64,000 nt of DNA from Alistipes ihumii AP11 (GCF_025144665.1 NZ_CP102294.1:2666001-2730000); one strand, 5' to 3'; positions 10,298 through 19,014 are shown, numbered from the stretch's first letter. A program made the numbers and translations. The notes: generated by a model not told the origin, from the letters alone.

Positions 10298-12718
10298 ATG
10301 TTTTTACATAAAAAAGGAAATGTTTTGGAGTTAAGTTTCATGTGCTTGCTGTTTTTGGCAATCGTGAGTCCTGTCCAAGCTCAAAATAAGCCTGTAATTA
10401 GAGGGGTTATTGTCGATTCTATAAAGAAAGAGAAAATATCCTCAGCCAATATCATGGTGTATAAGCACGATTCGATATTAGTTGCGAATGCGGTTTCCGG
10501 CAAAGACGGGACTTTCGTATTGAAAGGTATTGCCGAGGGTGAATATACTTTGCATATTTCGCATATTCAATATGGCGATCGTCTTCTCCCGTGGACGGTT
10601 CGGCATAGCATATCGTCGGCAGATACGCTTTATTTGTCTTCTCGCGACTATGTGCTGGACGATCTGGTCGTCGGGCCACGGTGGATTCGTCGACAAGCGG
10701 ATCGTTATAAAGTCTCGATGAAAAATAATCCGATTGCCCGAGGTGTCAATATCAAGGATGCGTTAGGTCGGCTACCTGGCGTTTCGTCCCGTAACGGGCT
10801 TTCGATCAACGGCATAAGCGGGACGACGGTTTACGTGAACGGACGCAAATTGTCCAGTGAGAAAGAATTGGATGCTATTCCTGCCGCTTTAGTCAAGAAT
10901 GTGGAGGTCGTTTTTGTTTCCGGGAGCGCCCATGACGCCCGATCGAGAGGAGGAGTTATTTTGATTACGTTGGATAACCCGGACGACAGAGGCGGATATG
11001 GCACGATTGCGAACGATCTGAGAGTTCGACCTCGGTACGGTATCGGCGGAGAGAGTGTCAATTCGGTTGTGAATTACAAATACGATAAATGGAATGTGTA
11101 CAATTATGTCGATTATGATTATTTTAAGACGCTGTCGGACTATGCGATCGATTCCTATTACCCGGAATCCTTTTCCCGGATCGACATGCGAACGCGAGGT
11201 CGCGGTCATAGTCACGGACTAAGCGACAATTTGGGAATCGTATACGAAATCACTCCTCGACATAATCTGGGAGCTAATTTCAATTTGAGTCTGGACCGCT
11301 CTGACTCCGAAGAGTCGTCGCTTTCGTACATATCGACGTATAATAAAAGCGCGCCGTCGGGCAGCTCGTCCGCAACGAGCACTCCCCGCGGACGGAATAA
11401 TTTGTATCAGATCACCTTGAATTACCTTTGGAAGATCAATGACGACGGCGCTTCTCTCAATATCAAGTCGGATTATTTAAACACTTTGGGCACAAACGAC
11501 GCTTATCGTACATATCGTTACGATTACGAGGGAGAATTGCCGTATTCCGTTCGGAATAAGGATCATCTGCAAGATCGCATTCATATGTTCGATAACCGGA
11601 TCGATATCAGTGTCCCTATCCGGAAAAAACATCAATTGCTTTTCGGCGGCCGTTATTATCTGAATCGGACCAACCGAATCGCTCAATACGATTCGTTGCA
11701 CGATGAAGTCTGGGTGAACGATGCCAAGCTGAGCGATCGTTTCGGCCTGCAAGGTGACGGATATGCCGTTTATACCAGCTTTTCGTCTTCCATCCATCGG
11801 TTTTCTTACTCTTTGGGGCTGCGTGCCCAATGGGACGGAATTGATTATACCTCCCGGATCGGACATGAAAATACGGAGCGTCGCTATATGCATTTTTTTC
11901 CGACGGTCAGTCTTAGCTATGCATTGGACGATGACGATACGATGCTGGCCAGCCTTTCCTATACGCGAGGCATACAATATATGCCTTTCAATGAGATCTC
12001 TTCGACCGTCAGATTCCTGTCGGAATACTCGTATACGCGGGGAAATCCCGACCTGACCCCGGCGTTTTACAATGCCGTACAGTTTTCCGCAACGATCAAA
12101 AAATGGGATATCTACTATAACTACGAATATATTCCCAACATGATCCATTATGTGACATTTATCGATGATGAAAATCCGTTGGTCAAATATTCGATGCCGA
12201 TGAATTCGTCCTCGATTACCGGGCATATAGCAGGCTTTACCCGCGAATTCGACATAACCAAGTGGTGGAATCTATCCGCCGATCTGATGCTCAGAAACCG
12301 TAAGACCCGATATGAAGAATCCGGAGTCAAAAAAGCATACCGAAGCACCGCCTATTTTGCGGATATCACCAACTATTTCACGTTCGGTAACACATCCGGG
12401 GGCGAAATCAGTTTTTACGGAGAGACCGCGGAGAAAATCGACGATAAGACGGTGTTCCCCGTTTACAGTATCGGCGCGAAAGTTTATCAATATATCCTGA
12501 AGAAAAAGTTTCTTCTGAAGCTAAGCGCCAATCAGATCGTATCCAAATTGCGATCCAATCGAATCGATAAGGAGATCTATCAATCGCGAAGCAGATTCCT
12601 GACCGACCAGACCGCTTTGATTTTCAGCATTCAGTATAACTTCAGATCGGCAAAGGATGTTCGTGTCAAACGAATCCAGAAGATACAGTCGGTCCAAAAA
12701 CAAGAAGAAAGGGAGTAA
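10298..12718 (+). CDS. Outer-membrane beta-barrel protein, TonB-receptor-like (PF14905 type), copy 3
   Basis: About 806 residues from the ATG at 10298, which I prefer because a signal peptide follows (LSFMCLLFLAIVSPVQAQN); the frame is open back to a GTG at 10145, which would add 51 residues of unlikely leader. Domains run as in the other two copies: regulatory-like sandwich (about residues 30-105, with GVIVDSIKKEKISSANIMVY), plug-like domain (about 115-220, with TTVYVNGRKL and ILITLDNPDD), then barrel. It is followed by a precursor-like peptide frame and then an S41 peptidase, all on the plus strand with short gaps, suggesting one transcription unit. No SusD is present. Confidence 0.8.
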   Translation: MFLHKKGNVLELSFMCLLFLAIVSPVQAQNKPVIRGVIVDSIKKEKISSANIMVYKHDSILVANAVSGKDGTFVLKGIAEGEYTLHISHIQYGDRLLPWTVRHSISSADTLYLSSRDYVLDDLVVGPRWIRRQADRYKVSMKNNPIARGVNIKDALGRLPGVSSRNGLSINGISGTTVYVNGRKLSSEKELDAIPAALVKNVEVVFVSGSAHDARSRGGVILITLDNPDDRGGYGTIANDLRVRPRYGIGGESVNSVVNYKYDKWNVYNYVDYDYFKTLSDYAIDSYYPESFSRIDMRTRGRGHSHGLSDNLGIVYEITPRHNLGANFNLSLDRSDSEESSLSYISTYNKSAPSGSSSATSTPRGRNNLYQITLNYLWKINDDGASLNIKSDYLNTLGTNDAYRTYRYDYEGELPYSVRNKDHLQDRIHMFDNRIDISVPIRKKHQLLFGGRYYLNRTNRIAQYDSLHDEVWVNDAKLSDRFGLQGDGYAVYTSFSSSIHRFSYSLGLRAQWDGIDYTSRIGHENTERRYMHFFPTVSLSYALDDDDTMLASLSYTRGIQYMPFNEISSTVRFLSEYSYTRGNPDLTPAFYNAVQFSATIKKWDIYYNYEYIPNMIHYVTFIDDENPLVKYSMPMNSSSITGHIAGFTREFDITKWWNLSADLMLRNRKTRYEESGVKKAYRSTAYFADITNYFTFGNTSGGEISFYGETAEKIDDKTVFPVYSIGAKVYQYILKKKFLLKLSANQIVSKLRSNRIDKEIYQSRSRFLTDQTALIFSIQYNFRSAKDVRVKRIQKIQSVQKQEERE

Positions 12719-12763
12719 CTCGAAAAGCCTTTAAGTGAGTAAAGAAATCTAAAAAAAATTATT

Positions 12764-12908
12764 ATGAAAAAGTTGAAAAAAAAATCAGATTCCGGCACTG
12801 ACAGTTGCAGAACAGGATAAACTTCGTAGGGTGTTTATAGGGATTGGCCTCGGATTTTTGCTTGATCTAAAGAATACAATTGCGTTAAAACCATACGGTT
12901 GTATTTAA
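12764..12908 (+). pseudogene. Possible RiPP precursor peptide, frame interrupted at an A9 run
   Basis: The ATG at 12764 opens MKKLKKK and, read directly, ends after 18 codons. If one A is removed from the nine-A run at 12776-12784, a 47-codon frame appears that ends at TAA 12906-12908: a lysine-rich start, then QIPALTVAEQDKLRR, then a hydrophobic glycine-containing stretch and a tail ending YGCI. The start resembles leader peptides of Bacteroidales radical-SAM-modified peptides (KKL...L...E...), but the usual GG is not clear. It sits 45 bases after a beta-barrel gene and 22 before an S41 peptidase. It may be a pseudogene, an assembly error or a site of RNA polymerase slippage. Confidence 0.4.
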
Positions 12909-12930
12909 TTAAATAAAATCATATTTTACC

Positions 12931-14415
12931 ATGACCATGAAACGGAATTTATGGAGCATCGTGCTTTGTTTCGCCGCTCCGTATTATTTGTCAGCCCAAC
13001 AACATGCTTCCATTCAAGATTTTGAGTTTCTCGTCGAGAAGATACGGAACGACTATCCGGGATATGAAGCGAAAGTCACGCCGGCTCTTTTTGCTTTGGA
13101 GGATCGGATTCGTCATAAGCTGGAACTGCATCCGGATTCCTCTTTTTACTATTTCAGTGAATATACGAGCTATTTCAGGGACGGACACTTACGGATGGGC
13201 TGGCTCGGCGGTTCTTCGGCTCCGCAGAGCGAGTCGGTAACGATTCCCGTTCATCGTATCGACAGGGATTCCCTGCTGCGGAAGAACCGCGATTCTCAGA
13301 ACTTGGAAGGGCTTTGGGTGTCGAATTTCGGGGAAGAGATCGCCATACTGAGGTCCGCAGCCGATACGAATTCCTTCGATGGAGTGTTTTTGTCTGAGGA
13401 CGAGGGGTTTTTCAATTTTACTCCGCTCGATGACACGACATTCGTTTGCACTGCGGAAGGAGGCGACCCGGTTTTCCAAAAAAAAGGTTTTGCATCGCTC
13501 AGACTGAATCGGAAGATACTGGAAATACACCATACGAATCATCGTTTTACGCGGAAGTCGAATGACGATATTTACGATCGGGCCGTAACATACACTTATA
13601 TCCCGTCTTACCCGAACGGTCGGAACAATTATATAATGGCCAGCGTACTCGACGACAGTACCTTCTTTATGCGGATTCCGGGTTTTTATGATTATGATAA
13701 AGAACGCATCGAAGAGATGTTGACATGGTATCGGGACGATATACGAAGATGCCCCTATTTTATCATCGATCTCAGAGGGAATAGCGGAGGACAAGATCCG
13801 GCTTATGAAGCGCTTCTTCCTCTTTTGTACACCCATCCTTTCGTCTCCAAAGGCGTGGAGTGGTACGCTTCGGCGGGAAATATCGAGGAATTCGAAACGG
13901 CATTGAAAGAGGGCGATATAGTGGATGGGGAAGAAGGTATCGCTTGGACGAAAGCCCTGATCCGGGAAATGAAAAAGCACCGTGGCGGTTTTGTCATCCA
14001 TCCGTATGATCAGGGCGAATCGGATACGGTCGTCTACGATACGGTATATGCATACCCGCGCAGGGTGGGTATTTTGATCGATAAGTCGAATGCTTCGGCT
14101 GCCGAACGATTTTTGCTGTTTGCGAAAAATAGCGCCAAAGTGACTTTGTTCGGGAACGAGCATACGGCCGGGATACTGGATTATTCCAATGCCGTACCCC
14201 ACACTTTGCCGTCGGGGAGATACGAACTGGTTCTTCCGATGACCCGGTCGCTCGACCTGCCGGATCATCCGATCGACAACATCGGCATTGCGCCGGACTG
14301 CCGTATTCCCTTTCCTCGCCCGACCGATTTGTACGACAAGCTGGATTCGTGGGTCTATTTCGTGAGGAATTATTTTCAGTTGGAAGATGATCTGAAGCAG
14401 GAAGATGCGGAGTGA
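12931..14415 (+). CDS. S41 family peptidase, secreted
   Basis: A 494-residue protein with a signal peptide (WSIVLCFAAPYYLSAQQ); ATG at 12937 is an equally good start. An N-terminal helical region (about residues 25-100) precedes a linker domain and the S41 catalytic fold with DLRGNSGG (about 280-287) and SNASAAE, where Ser389 is the likely nucleophile. S41 enzymes are serine endopeptidases of the C-terminal processing type, active in the periplasm or at the surface. It lies downstream of a beta-barrel protein and a precursor-like peptide, so trimming an exported peptide is a plausible but unproven role. Its last 88 codons are repeated at the start of the window. Confidence 0.85.
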   Translation: MTMKRNLWSIVLCFAAPYYLSAQQHASIQDFEFLVEKIRNDYPGYEAKVTPALFALEDRIRHKLELHPDSSFYYFSEYTSYFRDGHLRMGWLGGSSAPQSESVTIPVHRIDRDSLLRKNRDSQNLEGLWVSNFGEEIAILRSAADTNSFDGVFLSEDEGFFNFTPLDDTTFVCTAEGGDPVFQKKGFASLRLNRKILEIHHTNHRFTRKSNDDIYDRAVTYTYIPSYPNGRNNYIMASVLDDSTFFMRIPGFYDYDKERIEEMLTWYRDDIRRCPYFIIDLRGNSGGQDPAYEALLPLLYTHPFVSKGVEWYASAGNIEEFETALKEGDIVDGEEGIAWTKALIREMKKHRGGFVIHPYDQGESDTVVYDTVYAYPRRVGILIDKSNASAAERFLLFAKNSAKVTLFGNEHTAGILDYSNAVPHTLPSGRYELVLPMTRSLDLPDHPIDNIGIAPDCRIPFPRPTDLYDKLDSWVYFVRNYFQLEDDLKQEDAE

Positions 14416-14444
14416 TTTCGAGTGATGGCGTGAAGCGGAGAGAG
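14149..14444 (+). repeat. Direct repeat copy 2 (S41 gene end)
   Basis: Matches 1-296 with about seven substitutions, including the first 29 bases after the stop codon, then diverges abruptly. This indicates recent duplication or gene conversion between two S41 genes about 14.1 kb apart. Confidence 0.9.
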
Positions 14445-14596
14445 TGGCTGGAGGCCGATCTCGTTCTGTCGGGAGGTTGCAGGCCGAGGGGTATTGAACC
14501 GGAGATGCTCTGCGGTTCGGTCGGATATGCTTCGGAAAACCGGAATACGGGAAAAGGGAACGCTATGCGCTTTCGTAAATGACTATGCGGGAACGT

Positions 14597-14676
14597 ATTA
14601 TTTGACAGATTCGACAAAAACGGACCGATCTGTCCGAAACTTTTGTCCGGCGCTTTTGTCGAATCTGTCAAATAAT
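14597..14676. repeat. Perfect 23-bp inverted repeat with nested hairpin
   Basis: Arms 14597-14619 and 14654-14676 are perfectly complementary over 23 bases around a 34-base centre. The centre contains a small hairpin (CGGAC 14621-14625, GTCCG 14632-14636). It lies in the convergent gap between the S41 gene and the minus-strand glycosyltransferase, so a bidirectional terminator is one reading. A MITE-like or invertible element is another. No T-run follows the right arm. Confidence 0.7.
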
Positions 14677-14790
14677 CTGGATATAAGACAAAATATAACG
14701 GAAAGCTTCCGAGAAGAAAAATCGCTCCTCCTGCTGCTTTGAGAGGCGAACGGAATACTCGAACCGATAGAATTGTGTAAATAATCTTGA

Positions 14791-15579
14791 TTATCGACCG
14801 AGCAATCGGATTTTATCTTGAAACTGCTGCTCGACTTGCCGTTTTAAATGCAGCATCTGGGGATTGAAATGCCAGAAGTCTTCGACTTTCCGGCGGTTGA
14901 AATTGGAGTCCGCGATTCCCCGCTTTACCTTGTCGAGCCACTCTTCGAAACTTTTGGTCTGATAGTGGTTTATTTGGGCGATCTCGTTCGAGAACTCGCT
15001 GAAGGCTCCGGGAACGTGCCGGTGCTTTTCGTCTACCGCGTAATAGTCATCGCTGTATAAGGCGTAATGCGGCGAAACGACAATGCCGACTCCTGCGGGT
15101 TGGATAATGCTTTTCACATGACGGTTCGCCGGAAAATCATAGGGTAGCGGTTCCGTATAATTCTGCATGACCGGTCCTTCGGGTTTTTCGATATGGCCGT
15201 TGGCCGTATGGATCACCCAGTTCAGACAGACTCCCGCATATTCGTCGTAATCGGCCAGAAAAGCGTGGATGTCCCGGTGCTTTTTCAGCACGATAAACTC
15301 GTCTATGTCGATGTATGCGATCCAGTCGGCCCGGTCGTGCATATTGAAAAGGCAATGAGAATAGGCTTTTACCTGCGGGGTATTGGTTATCGGACAGTCG
15401 ATAACCTCTACGACTCCTTTCCGGACATACGCTTCGAGGGTTTGTTTGGCAGGGATCACGCTGTTGTTGTCGTACAGGACGAAATGCTCGACTCCGATGC
15501 CGAGGTGATGTTCCACCCATTCGACCAGATAGGGCGTTTCGTCTTTCAGGATGGCGCAGATGATCATATGGTATTTCAT
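14791..15579 (-). CDS. Glycosyltransferase, GT92/GT2-like
   Basis: A 262-residue cytoplasmic protein. The N-terminus (AILKDETPYLVEWVEHHLGIGVEHFVLYDNNS) and the metal-binding motif DIDEF (about residues 93-97) are typical of GT92/Glyco_tranf_2_4 enzymes, which transfer a sugar, often galactose or a related hexose, from a nucleotide donor. A later QINHYQTKS segment also fits the family. The length is usual. It stands alone, with its own promoter at 15607-15636, and faces the S41 gene. The acceptor is unknown; lipopolysaccharide or protein-glycan decoration is possible. Confidence 0.75.
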   Translation of the reverse strand: MKYHMIICAILKDETPYLVEWVEHHLGIGVEHFVLYDNNSVIPAKQTLEAYVRKGVVEVIDCPITNTPQVKAYSHCLFNMHDRADWIAYIDIDEFIVLKKHRDIHAFLADYDEYAGVCLNWVIHTANGHIEKPEGPVMQNYTEPLPYDFPANRHVKSIIQPAGVGIVVSPHYALYSDDYYAVDEKHRHVPGAFSEFSNEIAQINHYQTKSFEEWLDKVKRGIADSNFNRRKVEDFWHFNPQMLHLKRQVEQQFQDKIRLLGR

Positions 15580-15606
15580 CTTGATATGGTATGATTTCTT
15601 ACACCT

Positions 15607-15636
15607 TAAAGATAACTATGAAATATTACAGTACAA
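15607..15636 (-). promoter_or_regulatory. Bacteroidota-type promoter for the GT92-like gene
   Basis: On the minus strand TATCTTTA (15607-15614) matches TAnnTTTG at 7 of 8, with TTG (15634-15636) exactly 19 bases upstream. It lies 27 bases before the ATG. Confidence 0.6.
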
Positions 15637-16261
15637 AAAGTGGGTATGCCGAGCCGCCACTCGTCGAATCAAAATGACCCCTCCGAGTTAATGTTTAAGA
15701 AGCGTTTGAAGTTGTCGTTCGGACGGGCCTTTTGAAAGATAGTTTTTGAGTCCTGATTGACAACTGTTTTTTGCTGGTAATTTAAGCGAGAGTCCTGCTT
15801 TGCTCTTGCCCGCAAAACGACCGGGAGCACTACTTTGGAAACAGATATACATTTTCTGATTTATCTACGCTTCTGTTTTTTTCTTTTAAAGGTCCTCCGT
15901 ACAGTTCAATGCGCAGTGCGTGATGTACTGTTCCTGTCCGGAACGGCGTCTGCAATGGTTTTCTCGCCGATTATATCATGCCATTTTTTCACGGGTATTC
16001 GTGAAAGAATGATCGAAGACTTCTTTTGGGGCCGGTCTTCGATTATATCAAGCCGTGCCAAGCGGGATTGAGAGTCGGAAAGATGTTGTTCGAGATTATC
16101 GAGAATCAGTAAGTTATGAGGTTCGGTGCGCTTGCGGGCGGCCGGTATGGCTCTTGGGGCTTTAGCGAGCTTGCCGGCTCATCAATTTGGCTGTATTCGC
16201 TTATATCCGTCGGATGTTCTCGTGTCGCGGGATCTGGCACTTTCTTCATGTTGAAACTGTT
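15615..16261. other. Intergenic region, no gene seen
   Basis: Short frames here show no family resemblance or credible start. The sequence leads into an IS21 relic and is probably old mobile-element debris. Confidence 0.4.
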
Positions 16262-16730
16262 TTAAGTATCTCTTCGATCACGAGAGTTGTACTGGCCAAC
16301 GGCCGGCTTCCGTAAGCCGTTACGGACCGACTCGCCGGGCAAAGCTCGGAATCCCGAACAGGACTTGTATGCCTGTTCCGGATAGGCTTTCTGCTCGAGT
16401 ATTTTGCTAATGTATCGAGCCTCATCGGGATACCTTTTGCAGGAACCTTTCAGGTGTCCATTCGGTCCGGAACTTGTGCTGTGAGGCCATGTGATCGCTG
16501 TCTGTCGTGTAATGGAATTCGCACCTGTCACGCTTATGGGCTGCGATCTGGGTATGACGGTAGAACACTTTAAACTGTCGCGAAAAATACTTCTTGTAAG
16601 GAGGCATTTTTCTCCGGCAAAGGTGGTCGTTCTGAACCGGCAGCCGGGATCACGTTCATCCTGTTCAAAGAAGGCGAATTCAACCGGTTTTCCCAAAAAC
16701 GAGCGAATGACAGTCGCAATTTTTCGACAA
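16262..16730 (-). pseudogene. IS21-family transposase (istA) C-terminal relic
   Basis: Two overlapping minus-strand frames together give an IstA C-terminus: HKRDRCEFHYTTDSDHMAS and WTPERFLQKVSRYPDEA in one frame, then ISKILEQKAYPEQAYKSC in the next. A weaker upstream part (FFEQDERDPGCRF) fits the preceding IstA segment. There are at least two frameshifts, no N-terminal DDE domain and no istB, so it is inactive. It abuts the terminator of the tRNA-Met gene. Confidence 0.65.
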
Positions 16731-16773
16731 ATAAAAAACAAAACGATCAATACGTTGTAACGTATTGATCGTT
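16727..16773 (-). terminator. Rho-independent terminator of tRNA-Met
   Basis: Arms 16742-16756 and 16759-16773 are perfectly complementary over 15 bases. On the minus strand a T-rich tail (TTTTGTTTTTTAT) follows, directly after the tRNA 3' end. Confidence 0.85.
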
Positions 16774-16775
16774 CG

Positions 16776-16849
16776 TAGCGGGAGAGAGACTTGAACTCTC
16801 GACCTCATGATTATGAATCATGCGCTCTAACCAGCTGAGCTATCCCGCC
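16776..16849 (-). tRNA. tRNA-Met (CAT anticodon)
   Basis: A full cloverleaf can be folded on the minus strand: acceptor GGCGGGA/TCCCGCT (first pair G-T), D arm GCTC...GAGC, anticodon arm CATGA-TTCATAA-TCATG with anticodon CAT, and T arm GAGAG-TTCAAGT-CTCTC. CCA is not encoded. CAT could also mark a lysidine-modified tRNA-Ile, but the overall sequence looks like an elongator tRNA-Met. It has its own promoter and terminator. Confidence 0.9.
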
Positions 16850-16868
16850 CTTGCGGCGTTTGCGAGTG

Positions 16869-16898
16869 CAAAAGTAATAATTATTTCCTTGCCCGCAA
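16869..16898 (-). promoter_or_regulatory. Promoter of tRNA-Met
   Basis: On the minus strand a perfect TAnnTTTG box (TACTTTTG, 16869-16876) lies 19 bases downstream of TTG (16896-16898), the optimal Bacteroidota sigma arrangement, and 20 bases before the tRNA. Confidence 0.75.
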
Positions 16899-17026
16899 AT
16901 AATTCGGACCGTTTAAGGTAAAATAATGAAAAATTAATGGGATGAAAATAGGGCGGCTGGCCGAAAAAGAGTAACTTTATCATCCCGATACGGGAAAAAC
17001 GAACCAAATTAAACGGAATCGAAAAA

Positions 17027-18145
17027 ATGAGAAAACTTGCTTGGACGGCTTGGGCTCTTGCGATGCTGGCCGTCGCGCCCGATTTGTCGGCCCGGGAAAG
17101 CTCCCGCGCGAAAGAGGAGCCTGTGAGGAATGTGATTTACATGATCGGCGACGGCATGGGGCTGACCCATGTGTCGATGATGATGCTCGAGGAGGGCTAT
17201 CGTCCGACTTCGTTCGACCGCAGCCAAAACGTGGCGCTGATTACGACCTATTCGGCGAATAACCGGGTTACCGACTCGGCGGCGGCGGGTACGGCGCTGG
17301 CTTCGGGCCGCAAGACGAATAACGGCATGCTGGGAATGACGCCCGACGGCGAGACGTTCGAGTCGATGATGGAGAAAGCCATGGAGGAAGGGTGGAAGGC
17401 GGGGCTCGTCGTGACGGTTTATCTGCAGCACGCCACGCCGGCTGCGTTCTATGCCCATGTGCCGAGCAGGAACGATCTGGACGAGATATCCGAGCAGTTC
17501 GTCGAGAGCGGTGTGGACGTGGCTTTCGGCGGCGGCAAGAAGTTCCTCGCGGCCGAACGGGGCGACGGGAAGACGCTGATCGACGAGCTGAAAGCCAAGG
17601 ATTACCGTGTCGTGTACGATCTTCAGGAGGCGGACGCCGTCGATCGGGGCCGGATCGTGGGCCTGTTCTCGGAAGAGTACATGCCGACCGTACTGAACGG
17701 GCGCGATGAGAACTATCTGTGCGATGCGACGAAAAAAGCTCTCGAGATTCTGACGAACAACGCCGGAAGGAAAGGCGGCTTCCTGCTGATGGTCGAAGGC
17801 TCGCAGATCGACTCGGAGGCGCATGCCAACAACGCTCAGGGCATTCTGGCCGAAACGCGCGACTTCGATCGGGCCGTCGGCGCGGCGATGGACTATGCCG
17901 ACGCGCATCCGGGCACGCTGGTCGTCGTGACGGCCGATCACGAGACGTCGGGCCTGTCGATCACGAGCAACGAGACCGATTTCACGCTGTCGGACAGCGG
18001 CGTCGGCTATCATTTCGGCACGACCGGCCATTCCGGAACGATGGTTCCCGTCTATTTGTACGGGACCGGCGCCGAGCGGATCAACGGCGTGATGGACAAT
18101 ACCGAGCTGTCGAAGAAGATACAGTCGCTGATGGGTCTGGAATAG
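17027..18145 (+). CDS. Alkaline phosphatase, secreted
   Basis: A 372-residue protein with a signal peptide (LAWTAWALAMLAVAPDLSA). It carries the PhoA-family metal and catalytic motifs in order: GDGMG (about 41-45), VTDSAAAGTA with nucleophile Ser84, QHATPAAF, EGSQIDSEAHANN, TADHETSGLS and TTGHSGTMVPVY. It hydrolyses phosphate monoesters in the periplasm, normally with two zinc and one magnesium ion. At 372 residues it is a short, minimal form. It stands as a single gene; no phosphate-starvation operator could be identified. Confidence 0.93.
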   Translation: MRKLAWTAWALAMLAVAPDLSARESSRAKEEPVRNVIYMIGDGMGLTHVSMMMLEEGYRPTSFDRSQNVALITTYSANNRVTDSAAAGTALASGRKTNNGMLGMTPDGETFESMMEKAMEEGWKAGLVVTVYLQHATPAAFYAHVPSRNDLDEISEQFVESGVDVAFGGGKKFLAAERGDGKTLIDELKAKDYRVVYDLQEADAVDRGRIVGLFSEEYMPTVLNGRDENYLCDATKKALEILTNNAGRKGGFLLMVEGSQIDSEAHANNAQGILAETRDFDRAVGAAMDYADAHPGTLVVVTADHETSGLSITSNETDFTLSDSGVGYHFGTTGHSGTMVPVYLYGTGAERINGVMDNTELSKKIQSLMGLE

Positions 18146-19014
18146 TTGCCTGCGGGCTGAGAAAGTCCGGGAACGGGTCGTAGCGGCACGCGAGGAACGG
18201 ATCGTACTTTCGTTATCTGCGTTTTCGGTCCGGGTCGGAGGCTGCTGTGGTTCGGTGCGCAGAAGAACCGATTCGTACGTCTTTTCAGGAGCAGCAAGCC
18301 GCCGGTTTGCCGCTCCTTGATTTTCGGACGGAACTGCCGTTCGTCCTTGCTTTCGTAATTCTCGGACTTCTGATTTCCTCCGTCCCGGGCCGGCACGATG
18401 GGTTAAGTTCGCGATGACGCGCCGGTGCGAAGCCTTGCTTCGCCGGGTACGTCTCTTTTGCGTGTCCCGATGATATGGCCGTGCTTTCGGCACTCTTTGA
18501 ATCGGGCGGAACCGCTGTCGGAGAGAAGCCCGATCGCGTGCGAGCTGTTCCGGTTCGGGATATTGCGGAGCGATATGGAGCGTTTGTTCAGAAGACGACG
18601 GAATTTTTGGGCAGGTTTACGGGTTGCGGGTATGGAGCAAGGAAGCGTTCTGAGGGTAACTCGGTTGTCTGGCAGGTTACGGTGTACGGAAAGGTTTCAT
18701 GCTCCGTTCGCGCCGGTATGCTCGGACTGTATTGGAGGCCGGGGAATAAGGCCTGAATAGTCGGACGGGATGCAGTGCGTGGCTCATGTCCGTATCGGAC
18801 GGAAGATGTACGATGCTTCCGATTCCGGTTTGCGGTTCGCAGCCGGTGGTTTCTCCGGGACCGGGACCGGGTTGGCGCAGCGCCGGCGGTTACGTTTCGT
18901 CGTGCCGGAAGCGTGCCGGGCGATCGCTCGCCTGTCGGGGTAATGCGATCCGATGCTCGTTTCGGATTATGCTCGGCGGTTGTTGCCGGCTTGTTGGTCG
19001 CCAGGGCCTTTGAG
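18146..19014. other. Long GC-rich intergenic region without genes
   Basis: About 870 bases between the alkaline phosphatase and a strong hairpin. Several plus-strand frames of 75-110 codons exist, but they have arginine-rich composition typical of chance frames in GC-rich DNA, no family match and no good start. Confidence 0.5.

Noticed and set aside
854-12718. Classic polysaccharide utilisation locus (SusCD-like)
   Set aside because: There are glycosidase genes and TonB-receptor-like barrels, but no SusD, no hybrid two-component regulator and no SusR, and the barrels are of the PF14905 group.
14597-14676. Invertible promoter between the 23-bp inverted repeats
   Set aside because: The 34-base centre is too short for a full TTG-N19-TAnnTTTG promoter and no recombinase gene is next to it; kept only as an inverted repeat.
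17009-18493. 494-codon frame opposite the alkaline phosphatase
   Set aside because: Arginine- and histidine-rich antisense frame caused by high GC; the plus-strand gene has all catalytic motifs.
18425-18760. 111-codon plus-strand frame after the alkaline phosphatase
   Set aside because: Composition of a chance frame, no start context, no similarity to any family I know.
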